Assembly (NCBI GenBank): GCA_965213765.1
Contig: OZ243926.1
Location: 2,418,001-2,482,000 of the forward strand
Origin: JAJDXO01 sp965213765
GTDB taxonomy: Bacteria > Pseudomonadota > Alphaproteobacteria > Rhodospirillales > UBA2165
DNA: 64,000 nucleotides
Direction of reading: 5' to 3'
Shown here: positions 40,014 to 48,873 of the stretch, piece by piece
Numbering within the stretch: position 1 is the first letter of the stretch
Layout: every line of letters starts with the position of its first letter
Program-made: the position numbers and the translations under genes
Notes under the pieces: generated by a model
Seen by the model: only the letters and a program-made list of their open reading frames with translations
The model's database searches: none
What the model was told of the DNA's origin: nothing

Positions 40014-40151
40014 TTGACAGCGACGGCGTTAGCCGACGCTCTCCGGGCCCCCCGGCCCGGATTTCCAAGGGTCTTCGGACCCTACGTCTCCCAGACGTGA
40101 AGCCTCCCTGTTAAACTCACCGGGAAAGTTTACTTTCCCGGTGTTTTTTTT
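40014..40151 (+). ncRNA. Candidate trans-acting small RNA with own promoter and terminator
   Basis: Between two convergent genes lies a -35-like TTGACA (40014-40019), then a string of hairpins: AGGGTC/GACCCT around 40067-40083, ACGTC/GACGT around 40084-40099, and a strong terminator (40118-40151). A CCTCCC sequence is unpaired just before the terminator; such C/U-rich loops in alphaproteobacterial sRNAs can mask ribosome binding sites. The layout recalls the suhB/MmgR class, which I cannot confirm by eye. The RNA would start near 40045-40050 and be about 100 nucleotides long. No -10 box is clear and no ORF is apparent. Confidence 0.55.
40118..40151 (+). terminator. Strong Rho-independent terminator
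   Basis: CACCGGGAAAG and CTTTCCCGGTG pair around a four-base loop and are followed by eight T residues on the plus strand. It is the 3' end of the candidate small RNA and may also stop read-through from lysR. Confidence 0.9.
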
Positions 40152-40177
40152 GCTCCCGGCTAGCTGTTCAACGCCCC

Positions 40178-42217
40178 CTATTCGGCGGCGATGCCGAGCT
40201 CCGATTTCCGGGCTTTCACCACCTGATCGGCTTCCTTGCCGGTTATTTCCTGGAGCCGGTCGAACTCGAATTCAAAGGTGCCCACGCCGTGGGTCGACGA
40301 GCGCAACTCGTTGATCAGGTCGAGAATTTCCGATTCCGGCATGTGGGCGTTCACCTCGTCCCAGCCCTTCCAGCCCTCCTTCGGCTCGAACCCTAGGATT
40401 TGGCCGCGGCGCCCGGAAACCAGACTTTGAACCCGCGACATGAACTCCGACGGAACGGAAACGGTGACCGAAAAAACCGGCTCCAGCAGGACCGGGCCGC
40501 ATTTCGGCATCCCTTCCCGCATGGCCATGCTGCCGGCCGTCTTGAACGCCTGGTCCGAACTGTCGACGGCGTGGAACTGTCCGTCGGTCAATTCGACCGA
40601 GACATCGACCACGGGAAATCCGAGCGGACCCTGGGAGAGATACTCCTTCACCCCGTTTTCGACCGCCGGGATGTACTGCTTGGGCACCACGCCGCCGGTG
40701 ATCGAGTCGGTAAATTGGAACCCCGAACCTCTCGGCAGTGGTTTGATTTCGATATGAACATCGCCGAACTGGCCGTGCCCTCCCGACTGCTTTTTGTGCC
40801 GCGCATGTTGCGAGATGGGCTTCTTGATGGATTCCTTATACGCCACCTGAGGCAGGCCGCCATCGACCTCAAGCTTGTTTCGGTTGTGCATCCGCTCGAG
40901 CGCGATTCGGAGATGGGTTTCACCCTGGCCGCGCAGCACGAACTCGCCGGTATCCGGATTCGGGCCGTAGCTCAGTGACGGGTCCTCTTCAATGAGCCGT
41001 GCCAGTGCGCCGGCCATTTTCACCTCGTCGTCCCGCCGGCCCGCATGGATGGCCAGCGCATAGACGGGCTTCGGCGGCGCCGGCCACGCCGGACCCTCGG
41101 CGTTGCCCGACGGCGACAGCAGATTTCCCGTGTGCACCTCTTCCATCCGGCCCAGGGCGGCCACCTCGCCCTCGGTGAGTTTGGCGACCTTCTCCTGGTC
41201 GGCGCCCCGCAGCTTGACGATGCCGCTCACCCTGGAGCCGCTGAGCGTCGCGCCGTCCTCGACCTCCCCGCGCAGAACCCGGGCGATGGACCGTTTGCCG
41301 GTCTGCGAACCGTGAGAGGTCTTGAAGACCCGGGCAACCGCCTCGCCGTCGGCATCGATGCCGATCCGCCCGCGAGTTACCGCAATGCCGGGCGCCTCAT
41401 GGCGCAGCACCTTCAACAACCGTGTAATACCGTGACCGGATTCGGCCGAGCCGAAAAACACCGGGACAAGATTCCCCGCCCTATTTGCCGCCGCGAGGTG
41501 GTCGTAGGTCTCGCCGACCTCGGGCACCTCGTCTTCCAGCAACTGCTCCAACAGGCCGTCATCAAAATCGGAGAGCGCCTCCAACATTACCGTCCGTTCG
41601 ATTTCCAGACGATCGTTGAGGTCGGCGGGTATCTCCGTGATCTCCTTGAGATCGCCCTCGGTGTACTCGAAGGCCCGCTTGCTCGTGAGATCGACATATC
41701 CGGTGATCTCATCGCCTGTCCTGATGGGAATTTCGCGCAAGACCAATGGCTGGTCTATGACCCCGCGCAGCGCGTCCACGCTCTCGGCGACGCTCGCCGC
41801 GGCGCCGTGGATTTTGTTGATAAAGATGATATGCGGCACGCTTTGCTCGTGGAGCCCGCGCAACAGCCGCGCGGCCCCGAGGGCCTTGTCCGCGCCGGGC
41901 TCGATCACCACCACGGCAATATCACATACGGCCATGGCGCTGATCGTGTCCTGGATGAGTTCGACCGAACCCGGACAGTCCAGGAGAGTCCACGAATCAC
42001 CGAGGTAGTCGAAGCTGGCGACATTCATTTCGACGCTCATGGACCGCGAGCGCGCCTCGGGAGATGAATCACCAACCGTATTGCCTTCGGTGATCCTGCC
42101 CAGGCGATTTGTCGCACCGGCCTTGAACAGCATGGCTTCGAGTAACGAGGTTTTGCCGCTCAGGTACGGGCCCACAAGGGCCGCGCAACGGGGACCGAAT
42201 TCAGATGTGTCTGCCAC
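40178..42217 (-). CDS. EF-G-like translational GTPase (atypical)
   Basis: A 679-residue protein with EF-G architecture: GTP-binding domain, beta-barrel domain, and domains III-V (LRGQGETHLRIALERMHNRN, HARHKKQSGGHGQFGDVHIE, VVDVSVELTDGQFHAVDSSD). The G motifs differ from true EF-G: the P-loop is GPYLSGKTS in place of AHIDAGKTT, DTPGH reads DCPGS so the catalytic His is missing, and NKMD reads NKIH. It belongs to the EF-G-like paralogues of Proteobacteria, whose function is unclear. GTG at 42217 has GGAGG nine bases upstream and is preferred over the longer frame from 42301. Confidence 0.88.
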   Translation of the reverse strand: MADTSEFGPRCAALVGPYLSGKTSLLEAMLFKAGATNRLGRITEGNTVGDSSPEARSRSMSVEMNVASFDYLGDSWTLLDCPGSVELIQDTISAMAVCDIAVVVIEPGADKALGAARLLRGLHEQSVPHIIFINKIHGAAASVAESVDALRGVIDQPLVLREIPIRTGDEITGYVDLTSKRAFEYTEGDLKEITEIPADLNDRLEIERTVMLEALSDFDDGLLEQLLEDEVPEVGETYDHLAAANRAGNLVPVFFGSAESGHGITRLLKVLRHEAPGIAVTRGRIGIDADGEAVARVFKTSHGSQTGKRSIARVLRGEVEDGATLSGSRVSGIVKLRGADQEKVAKLTEGEVAALGRMEEVHTGNLLSPSGNAEGPAWPAPPKPVYALAIHAGRRDDEVKMAGALARLIEEDPSLSYGPNPDTGEFVLRGQGETHLRIALERMHNRNKLEVDGGLPQVAYKESIKKPISQHARHKKQSGGHGQFGDVHIEIKPLPRGSGFQFTDSITGGVVPKQYIPAVENGVKEYLSQGPLGFPVVDVSVELTDGQFHAVDSSDQAFKTAGSMAMREGMPKCGPVLLEPVFSVTVSVPSEFMSRVQSLVSGRRGQILGFEPKEGWKGWDEVNAHMPESEILDLINELRSSTHGVGTFEFEFDRLQEITGKEADQVVKARKSELGIAAE

Positions 42218-42440
42218 GGGTAGATCCTCCCAGCCGTCTAGGCGTTTTGAAGTTCCAGGCGGACGCTTTTCGCCGGGACACGAGTGGAGTTGCCGCGGCA
42301 CGCCCTTGGGGGAAAGGTTAGCGGCCCGAAACCGGAGTCTTCAAGAAGAATCCGGCCCTGCCCGTTCGGTCGAGCGATCCGGCCGGCCTGACGGCGACAA
42401 TTATCGACTATTTCGTCTTTTGGGCGGCGAGACCCGCTGC

Positions 42441-43640
42441 TCACGACAAGGCGGCGCAGGCCCGCTGAATGCGCTGGCAGGCATCCTCCAGCAATCCGGT
42501 GGCCGTCGCGTATGAGATGCGGAAATGCGGCGCCAGACCGAAGGCGGCGCCGAGCACCGCGGCGACCCCTTCGGCCTCCAACAGATAGGCGCAGAAATCA
42601 CCGTCGCTTTCGATCTTTTTCCCGTCCGGGGCGGTCTTGCCGATGTTGCCTGCGCAGGACGGGTAGACATAGAAGGCGCCCTCGGGCGTCAGACAATCGA
42701 TCCCCGTCGCCTGATTGAGCATGGAGACCACCATGTCGCGGCGGTCCTTGAAGACCTTGTTGTTGGCCGAAAAGTCCTGCGGTCCTTCCAAGGCCGCGAT
42801 GGCCGCGGCCTGAGAAATGGAACTGGTATGCGAAGTGCTCTGGGATTGAATCTTGTTCATCGCCGAGATCAATTCCTGCGGTCCCCCCGCATAGCCGACC
42901 CGCCAGCCGGTCATCGCATAGGCCTTGGAAACGCCGTTGAGGGTCAACGTCCGGTCGTACAATTCCGGCTCCACCTGGGCGATGGTCGAAAACTCAAAAT
43001 CGTCATAGATGATGTGCTCGTAGATATCGTCGGTCATCACCCAGACATGCTCGTGGCGCAGCAGGACGTCGGCCAGCGCCTTCAATTCGGCCCGGGTGTA
43101 GGCCCCGCCCGTCGGGTTTGAGGGCGAATTGAGCATCACCCATTTGGTCCGGGGCGTGATCGCGGCTTCCAACTGATCCGGGGTCATTTTGAACCGGTTC
43201 TCCGCCGGGCAGTCGACGAACACCGGCATGCCGTCGGCCAAGAGGACGATGTCCGGATAGCTCACCCAATAGGGCGCCGGGATGATTACCTCGTCGCCCG
43301 CCTCCACCGTCGCCATGATGCCGTTGTAAATGCTTTGCTTGCCGCCGCATGCCACCTGAATCTGGCTCGGCTCATATGTCAGATCATTGTCGCGTTGAAA
43401 TTTCGCCGCCACCGCGGTGCGGAGCTCAATTGAGCCCGGCACATCGGTGTATTTGGTATAGCCGTCGGCCATGGCCTTCGCCGCGGCGTCCTTGACATGG
43501 TCCGGGGTATCGAAATCAGGCTCTCCGGCGCCCAGGCCGATAACGTCGCGGCCCTCCGCTTTAAGCGCGCGCGCGCGCGCCGTCACCGCCATGGTCGGCG
43601 ATGGCTGAATTCGATCGAGGCGAGATGCCAAGATGGACAT
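42441..43640 (-). CDS. aatA: Pyridoxal-phosphate aminotransferase, aspartate aminotransferase type
   Basis: A 399-residue class I aminotransferase. The substrate-arginine and cofactor motifs are visible: GAGEPDFDTPDHVKDAA near the start, NSPSNPTGGAYTRAEL, the pyridoxal-binding Lys in GVSKAYAMTGWRVGYA, and PHFRISYATA near the end. It most likely interconverts aspartate and oxaloacetate with glutamate. The ATG at 43640 is preceded by GGGGAG; a frame extending to 43916 is spurious. Confidence 0.92.
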   Translation of the reverse strand: MSILASRLDRIQPSPTMAVTARARALKAEGRDVIGLGAGEPDFDTPDHVKDAAAKAMADGYTKYTDVPGSIELRTAVAAKFQRDNDLTYEPSQIQVACGGKQSIYNGIMATVEAGDEVIIPAPYWVSYPDIVLLADGMPVFVDCPAENRFKMTPDQLEAAITPRTKWVMLNSPSNPTGGAYTRAELKALADVLLRHEHVWVMTDDIYEHIIYDDFEFSTIAQVEPELYDRTLTLNGVSKAYAMTGWRVGYAGGPQELISAMNKIQSQSTSHTSSISQAAAIAALEGPQDFSANNKVFKDRRDMVVSMLNQATGIDCLTPEGAFYVYPSCAGNIGKTAPDGKKIESDGDFCAYLLEAEGVAAVLGAAFGLAPHFRISYATATGLLEDACQRIQRACAALS

Positions 43641-43758
43641 ATTGGTGTACTCCCCAGACTTCCGGCCACGAATACCGGTCAGAAAAACCGGCGGCAAACT
43701 ACGCCCGCCGTCACGCCGCTGCAATAACAGATTGTGCGGTTGAAGCGGCGGGGAGATA

Positions 43759-45135
43759 GTGGACCGGACTATGTCGCCGCTTCGCAATCCGCGCCTTTGG
43801 ATCATCGCCGCCGGAACGGTCATCGTACCGCTGGATTCCTCGGTCAACGTGGCGTTTCCGTACATCGCCGACGGCTTCGGCCGGCCGGCACCGGATCTCC
43901 GGCTGGTGGTTGTCACCTTTATATTGAGCTCCGCCGCCCTTTTGTTGATCGGGGGGCGCCTTGGCGATCTCTACGGCTACCGGCGGATTTTCCGAACGGG
44001 ACTGGTCATCAGCATTGCCGCACTGCTCCTGGACGCCGCGGCGCCATCCTACCTCGCCCTCCTATTGGCGCGGACCGGACAGGGCATCGGTGCGGCCCTG
44101 ACCCTCTCCTGTGCGCCGGCACTCACCATGGGACTGTTCTCCGAAGCCGATCGCGGCAAGGCCATTGGGGCTTATGCAATGATATTCGCCGGATCCATGG
44201 CCTTGGGGCCGGTCGTCGGCGGCTGGTTGATCGACGCTTGGGATTGGCGGGCGGTGTTCTGGTACCGGGCGCCATTGGCCGCGGTGGCGCTGCTCGGATC
44301 AATATTTCTCTCAGGCGCGCGCGCGGCCGAGCCCGGGAAGACCTTCGATCTCACCGGCGCCGTTCTGCTGGGCTCCGCCCTGGCCCTGATCTTCATCTCG
44401 CTGAATACGCTGAGCATGTCCGCGGCCGCCGGCACCGCCCTCGGGGGTCTGGCGATCCTGACCGGCGGCGGCTTCGTCGCCCACCAACTAAGAAGCGCTT
44501 CGCCGATCATCGAGCTTCGCTATTTCCGCTCCTGGCCGTTTTCCGGTCTGACGCTCTCCAACGTGCTGCTTAACTTGGCGAGCTTCTCGGTCATGATGGT
44601 GGTGCCGTTCTATCTCGGCCGGACGGCCAACGTGGATGCCGGTGACGCCGGTTGGGTTCTCGCGGCCTATGCCGGCGGCGTGGCGGTGACGGCATGGATT
44701 GCCGGACAAATTCTCAACACGGCGACGGCCGGCGAATCCGCGGCTCCTCGATTGATGCGCCTCGGCGCCATCGGCATCGGTGCCGGCCTGTGGCTGGTTT
44801 CCGGTCTCGGGCCGGGCCAGTCCCTGTTGGCCGTCGCGGCGGCCATCGGCCTTGTCGGGGCCGGGCTGGGGCTCTATCAGGCATCGTTCCTCTATCTGGT
44901 GACCGGCACCCTGCCGCCCGAAGATAGGGGCGTCGCCGGCAGCCTCGCCGAGGTTACCCGTTCCATGGGCAACGTCGGCGCGGCGACCCTGATGTTCGAA
45001 ATTTTCCGCACCCGATCGGCGGCCGACGGGTTCGAGTCCGGGTTCCAGTCAACCTATATCACCGCCGCGGCCATCGCTTTCGCGGTGCTTGCGGTGATGC
45101 TTGTGTCGACCATATTTCAAAGAACCAGGTCCTAA
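43759..45135 (+). CDS. MFS transporter of the EmrB/QacA type
   Basis: A 458-residue membrane protein with about 14 predicted helices. It shows the DHA2 start (VIVPLDSSVNVAFPYIADGF), motif A (GGRLGDLYGYRRIF) and motif C-like GSMALGPVVGGWLID. Such proteins export drugs or metabolites by proton antiport. Start at GTG 43759 or ATG 43771; neither has a decisive ribosome site. uvrB starts 54 bases later. Confidence 0.9.
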   Translation: MDRTMSPLRNPRLWIIAAGTVIVPLDSSVNVAFPYIADGFGRPAPDLRLVVVTFILSSAALLLIGGRLGDLYGYRRIFRTGLVISIAALLLDAAAPSYLALLLARTGQGIGAALTLSCAPALTMGLFSEADRGKAIGAYAMIFAGSMALGPVVGGWLIDAWDWRAVFWYRAPLAAVALLGSIFLSGARAAEPGKTFDLTGAVLLGSALALIFISLNTLSMSAAAGTALGGLAILTGGGFVAHQLRSASPIIELRYFRSWPFSGLTLSNVLLNLASFSVMMVVPFYLGRTANVDAGDAGWVLAAYAGGVAVTAWIAGQILNTATAGESAAPRLMRLGAIGIGAGLWLVSGLGPGQSLLAVAAAIGLVGAGLGLYQASFLYLVTGTLPPEDRGVAGSLAEVTRSMGNVGAATLMFEIFRTRSAADGFESGFQSTYITAAAIAFAVLAVMLVSTIFQRTRS

Positions 45136-45189
45136 GCCGCCCGTGATCTCCGGGGCGCGCGTGATATAATCGGCCCCGAAGGAAAATTC

Positions 45190-47394
45190 ATGCCGCTACT
45201 GGACCACGCCGGGATCGATTTCATCCCCGAAAGACGCCCCCTTGTCGAGGGTGGCGAAGCGCTGCACGTGGTCTCGGAATTCGAGCCGGCCGGCGACCAG
45301 CCCGAGGCCATCGGCGAGTTGACGGCCAGCATCCGCGACGGCGACAAGGACCAGGTGTTATTGGGCGTTACCGGATCGGGCAAGACCTTCACCATGGCCC
45401 ACGTCATTCAGGCGCTGAACCGGCCGACCCTGGTGCTGGCCCCGAACAAGACATTGGCGGCCCAGCTTTACGGCGAAATGAAGGAGTTCTTCCCCGACAA
45501 TGCGGTCGAGTATTTCGTCTCCTATTACGACTACTACCAGCCCGAAGCCTACGTACCGCGCTCGGACACCTACATCGAGAAAGACGCGTCGATCAACGAG
45601 CAGATCGACAGGATGCGGCATTCGGCGACCCGCGCGCTGTTGGAGCGCAATGATGTGGTGATCGTCGCCTCGGTGTCCTGCATCTACGGTATTGGCGCGG
45701 TGGAGACCTATGCCCAGATGACGGTCAAACTGACCGCCGGCGGGGCCATGGACCGCAAGGCGCTGCTCAAGGAACTGGTGGAGCTTCAGTATACGAGAAA
45801 CGACGCGGCGTTCTTCCGCGGTACCTTCCGGGTGCGCGGCGATGTGGTCGAGATCTTTCCTTCGCACCTGGAGGACCGGGCCTGGCGGGTCAGCCTGTTC
45901 GGCGACGAGATCGAGGGGATATGGGAAATCGATCCCTTGACGGGCGAGAAAACGGCGCGGCTTGAGGAGGTCACCGTTTATCCGTCCAGCCACTACGTCA
46001 CACCCCGCCCCACCCTCCAGCAGGCCATCCCGAAGATTAAGGAAGAACTCAAGGATCGGGTGGCCTGGTTTGAGAAGAACGGCAAGCTGTTGGAGGCCCA
46101 GCGGCTGGAAGAACGGACCACCTTCGATCTCGAGATGCTGGAGACCACCGGACATTGTTCGGGTATTGAAAACTACTCCCGCTACTTGACCGGCCGGGCG
46201 CCGGGCGAGCCGCCGCCAACCCTGTTCGAATATCTGCCCGAAAACGCGCTTCTGGTGGTCGACGAAAGCCATGTCACGGTGCCCCAGCTGGGCGGCATGT
46301 ACCGGGGCGATTTCAACCGCAAATCGACCCTCGCCGAATACGGATTCCGGCTACCGTCCTGCATCGACAACCGGCCGCTGAAATTCGAGGAATGGGAGGC
46401 CATGCGGCCGCAGACCGTGTTCGTCTCGGCGACGCCGGGCCCGTGGGAGCTTGAAGCCACCGGCGGCGTGTTCGTCGAACAGGTGGTCCGACCGACCGGT
46501 CTGGTGGACCCGGAATGCATCGTCCGGCCGGTGGAGGCCCAGGTAGACGATCTGCTGGCCGAGTGCCGCACCTGCGCCGCCAATGGGGAACGGGTGCTGG
46601 TCACCACCCTTACCAAGCGCATGGCCGAGGACCTCACCGAGTATATGCACGAGGCGGGCCTGCGGGTCCGCTACCTGCATTCGGACATCGACACGCTGGA
46701 GCGGATCGAGATCATCCGCGACCTGCGCTTGGGCGCTTTCGATGTGCTGGTGGGCATCAATCTGCTCCGCGAGGGTCTCGACATTCCCGAATGCGCGCTG
46801 GTCGCGATCCTGGATGCCGACAAGGAAGGTTTCCTGCGTTCCAAGACATCCCTCGTCCAAACCATCGGCCGGGCGGCGCGAAACGTCGACGGGCGGGTGC
46901 TGCTCTACGCCGACAACAAGACCGAGTCGCTGGACTACGCCATCGGCGAGACCGACCGGCGGCGGGCCAAGCAGCAGGCCTATAACGAGGCCCGCGGCAT
47001 CACCCCGGCAAGCGTCAAGAAGGGGATATCGGATGTCTTGCAGTCGGTCTATGAAGCCGACTACGTGACCGTCGATCTGGGGGTCAGCGAAGACAGCCAC
47101 AGAGTGGGCAACAATATGCAGACCCACCTGAAGGACATGAACAAGCGCATGCTGGATGCGGCGGCCAATCTGGAATTCGAGGAAGCGGCCCGGCTCCGGG
47201 ATGAAATCCGGCGCCTCGAAGCCATCGACCTGGGTCTCGACAAGGCCGGCGTCTCACCGGCCGCGGCGGCCGAGGCGGGCGTCCGGCCATCTCCGTTCAG
47301 ACCCGGCAAGGCGGGCGTCCAGCCCCGCACCGCCGGCAAACGGAAATCCAAGGCTCACGGAAAGAAGAAGCGCCGCGACGGGCGTGCGCGGTAA
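45190..47394 (+). CDS. uvrB: Excinuclease ABC subunit B
   Basis: A 734-residue DNA repair helicase-like protein: Walker A GVTGSGKTFT, the beta-hairpin YYDYYQPEAYVPRSDTYIEK, DEAD-like VVDESHVT, and motif VI QTIGRAARNVDGR. The C-terminal UvrC-binding UVR motif (LEFEEAARLRDEIRRLE) is present, followed by a ~45-residue basic tail (RKSKAHGKKKRR). It verifies damage together with UvrA and loads UvrC. Confidence 0.97.
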   Translation: MPLLDHAGIDFIPERRPLVEGGEALHVVSEFEPAGDQPEAIGELTASIRDGDKDQVLLGVTGSGKTFTMAHVIQALNRPTLVLAPNKTLAAQLYGEMKEFFPDNAVEYFVSYYDYYQPEAYVPRSDTYIEKDASINEQIDRMRHSATRALLERNDVVIVASVSCIYGIGAVETYAQMTVKLTAGGAMDRKALLKELVELQYTRNDAAFFRGTFRVRGDVVEIFPSHLEDRAWRVSLFGDEIEGIWEIDPLTGEKTARLEEVTVYPSSHYVTPRPTLQQAIPKIKEELKDRVAWFEKNGKLLEAQRLEERTTFDLEMLETTGHCSGIENYSRYLTGRAPGEPPPTLFEYLPENALLVVDESHVTVPQLGGMYRGDFNRKSTLAEYGFRLPSCIDNRPLKFEEWEAMRPQTVFVSATPGPWELEATGGVFVEQVVRPTGLVDPECIVRPVEAQVDDLLAECRTCAANGERVLVTTLTKRMAEDLTEYMHEAGLRVRYLHSDIDTLERIEIIRDLRLGAFDVLVGINLLREGLDIPECALVAILDADKEGFLRSKTSLVQTIGRAARNVDGRVLLYADNKTESLDYAIGETDRRRAKQQAYNEARGITPASVKKGISDVLQSVYEADYVTVDLGVSEDSHRVGNNMQTHLKDMNKRMLDAAANLEFEEAARLRDEIRRLEAIDLGLDKAGVSPAAAAEAGVRPSPFRPGKAGVQPRTAGKRKSKAHGKKKRRDGRAR

Positions 47395-47462
47395 TTCCTC
47401 GCCGGCTCCCACCCCCACCATCCATCTGTTATCATTCACCCTCAATTTCAGGGGGACCCGCC

Positions 47463-48704
47463 ATGGATTGGTCCGTCAGCCACCGGCCGACATTTTGGCA
47501 AGGCACGAAACTCGTCTATCCGGAGGTGCCCAAGGAACACCCGAAGTTCTCGCAGAGCGTTACCGTCGGCAACCTCGTCCTGGTCTCGGGGTGCGGCGGC
47601 AAGGACACCGTGACCGGCGCACCGGCGCCTCCGGACGTCTCCGGCCAGGTCAACACGGCGCTGGACAAAACGAGGGCGGCGCTGGAAGAAGCCGGCAGCT
47701 CCATGGAGAACATCATCAAGACGTTCTTCCTGATCCGCAGCCTGGACGACTATGGCGAGGTGAGAAAAACCGAAACCGAATATTACGAGCGTCACGCGCC
47801 GTCCCTGATTGAGACGCCGCCCTCGGCGACCCTGATGGTGGTGCCCGGCCTCGCCAACCCCGACTACCGGCTCGAATACGAGGTGATCGCGGCGAAGGAC
47901 CGGTCCGCCCCCGATTGGGGCGTCACCTATTACCCGGAGTTCTGGGGCGGTAAGGAGTTGGCGTTCCCGCACGTGCCGAAGGAGCACGCCAAGTTCGCCC
48001 GCACCCAAGTCATCGGCGGCCTGGTCGCCGTCTCCGGCTGTCAGGCCCTGGACCACGGCACGGTTCGCGTCGAGACCATGGACTTCGCCGAACAAACCCG
48101 CATCTGCCTCGACAAGGTGCGGAGCGGCATGGAGGAAACCGGGGGATCCCTCGAAACCACCGCCAAGACGGTGGTGTTCATCAAGGACCCGGCGCGGATT
48201 TCCGAGTACCGGGAAATCGAGCGCGCCTATTTCGCCGAGCACGCGCCCGCCCTGGTGGACAACCCGCCGGCCAGCACCCTGATGGTGGTCGAGGAACTGC
48301 CCCGGCCCGAATTCCTGGTCGAGGTAGAGGCGTTCGGGGTCGCAGGCGACACACTCCCCGGCTGGCCGGTCGCCTTTTATCCGGGTGCCGTCCGGGCCGG
48401 ACAGTTGCTGTTCTCCGCCGCCATTGGCGCCGGCGGCGGCATCGAGGCACAGATCGAGGCGGCGTTCACCGCCCTCAAGGCCTCCCTCGAAAATGCCGGC
48501 GGGAGCCTCGACGGTTTGGTCAAAACGACCATGATGCTGACCCGGCTCGAGGACTACCCCGTCATGCGGCGGGTCGAGACGGAGTTTTACGAAGCTCACG
48601 CGCCGGCGTTGCTCGAGAACCCGCCCGCCAGCACGTTCATCCGGCTCCAGGCCTGCGAAGGCAGGGACAGCCTGTTCCAGCTCGACGGCACGGCGGTTCT
48701 GTAG
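47463..48704 (+). CDS. Protein with three tandem RidA/YjgF-type domains
   Basis: A 413-residue protein in which the RidA fold occurs three times: about residues 20-145, 155-290 and 300-405. Each repeat ends with YYERHAPSLIETPPSATLMV, YFAEHAPALVDNPPASTLMV or FYEAHAPALLENPPASTFIR. RidA is normally a ~130-residue homotrimer with active sites at the subunit interfaces, so one chain could build a whole trimer. The conserved catalytic Arg of the PxRS/T motif in imine deaminases is replaced in all three repeats (PPSAT, PPAST, PPAST), so standard imine hydrolysis is unlikely. The start follows AGGGGGA. It lies between uvrB and pobA. Confidence 0.85.
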   Translation: MDWSVSHRPTFWQGTKLVYPEVPKEHPKFSQSVTVGNLVLVSGCGGKDTVTGAPAPPDVSGQVNTALDKTRAALEEAGSSMENIIKTFFLIRSLDDYGEVRKTETEYYERHAPSLIETPPSATLMVVPGLANPDYRLEYEVIAAKDRSAPDWGVTYYPEFWGGKELAFPHVPKEHAKFARTQVIGGLVAVSGCQALDHGTVRVETMDFAEQTRICLDKVRSGMEETGGSLETTAKTVVFIKDPARISEYREIERAYFAEHAPALVDNPPASTLMVVEELPRPEFLVEVEAFGVAGDTLPGWPVAFYPGAVRAGQLLFSAAIGAGGGIEAQIEAAFTALKASLENAGGSLDGLVKTTMMLTRLEDYPVMRRVETEFYEAHAPALLENPPASTFIRLQACEGRDSLFQLDGTAVL

Positions 48705-48873
48705 GGGCCCTGCCCCTCGCTCATCCAGTCGCGGGCGCGGCGAAGCCCGGCACTTCCGGCGCCGGGCGCAAAACACGAAAATTGGTGTGATCCCAACCCG
48801 GGATGTGGCACGTTTTTGCCGGGGCAATACCGCACGGCCCTTAAAGAAGCCTGGACCAATCAGGGAGAAGATC

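Noticed and set aside
43565..43580. Alternating GC run of about 16 bases
   Set aside because: It lies inside the aminotransferase gene and encodes alternating Arg and Ala in a surface helix; chance from codon use is enough.
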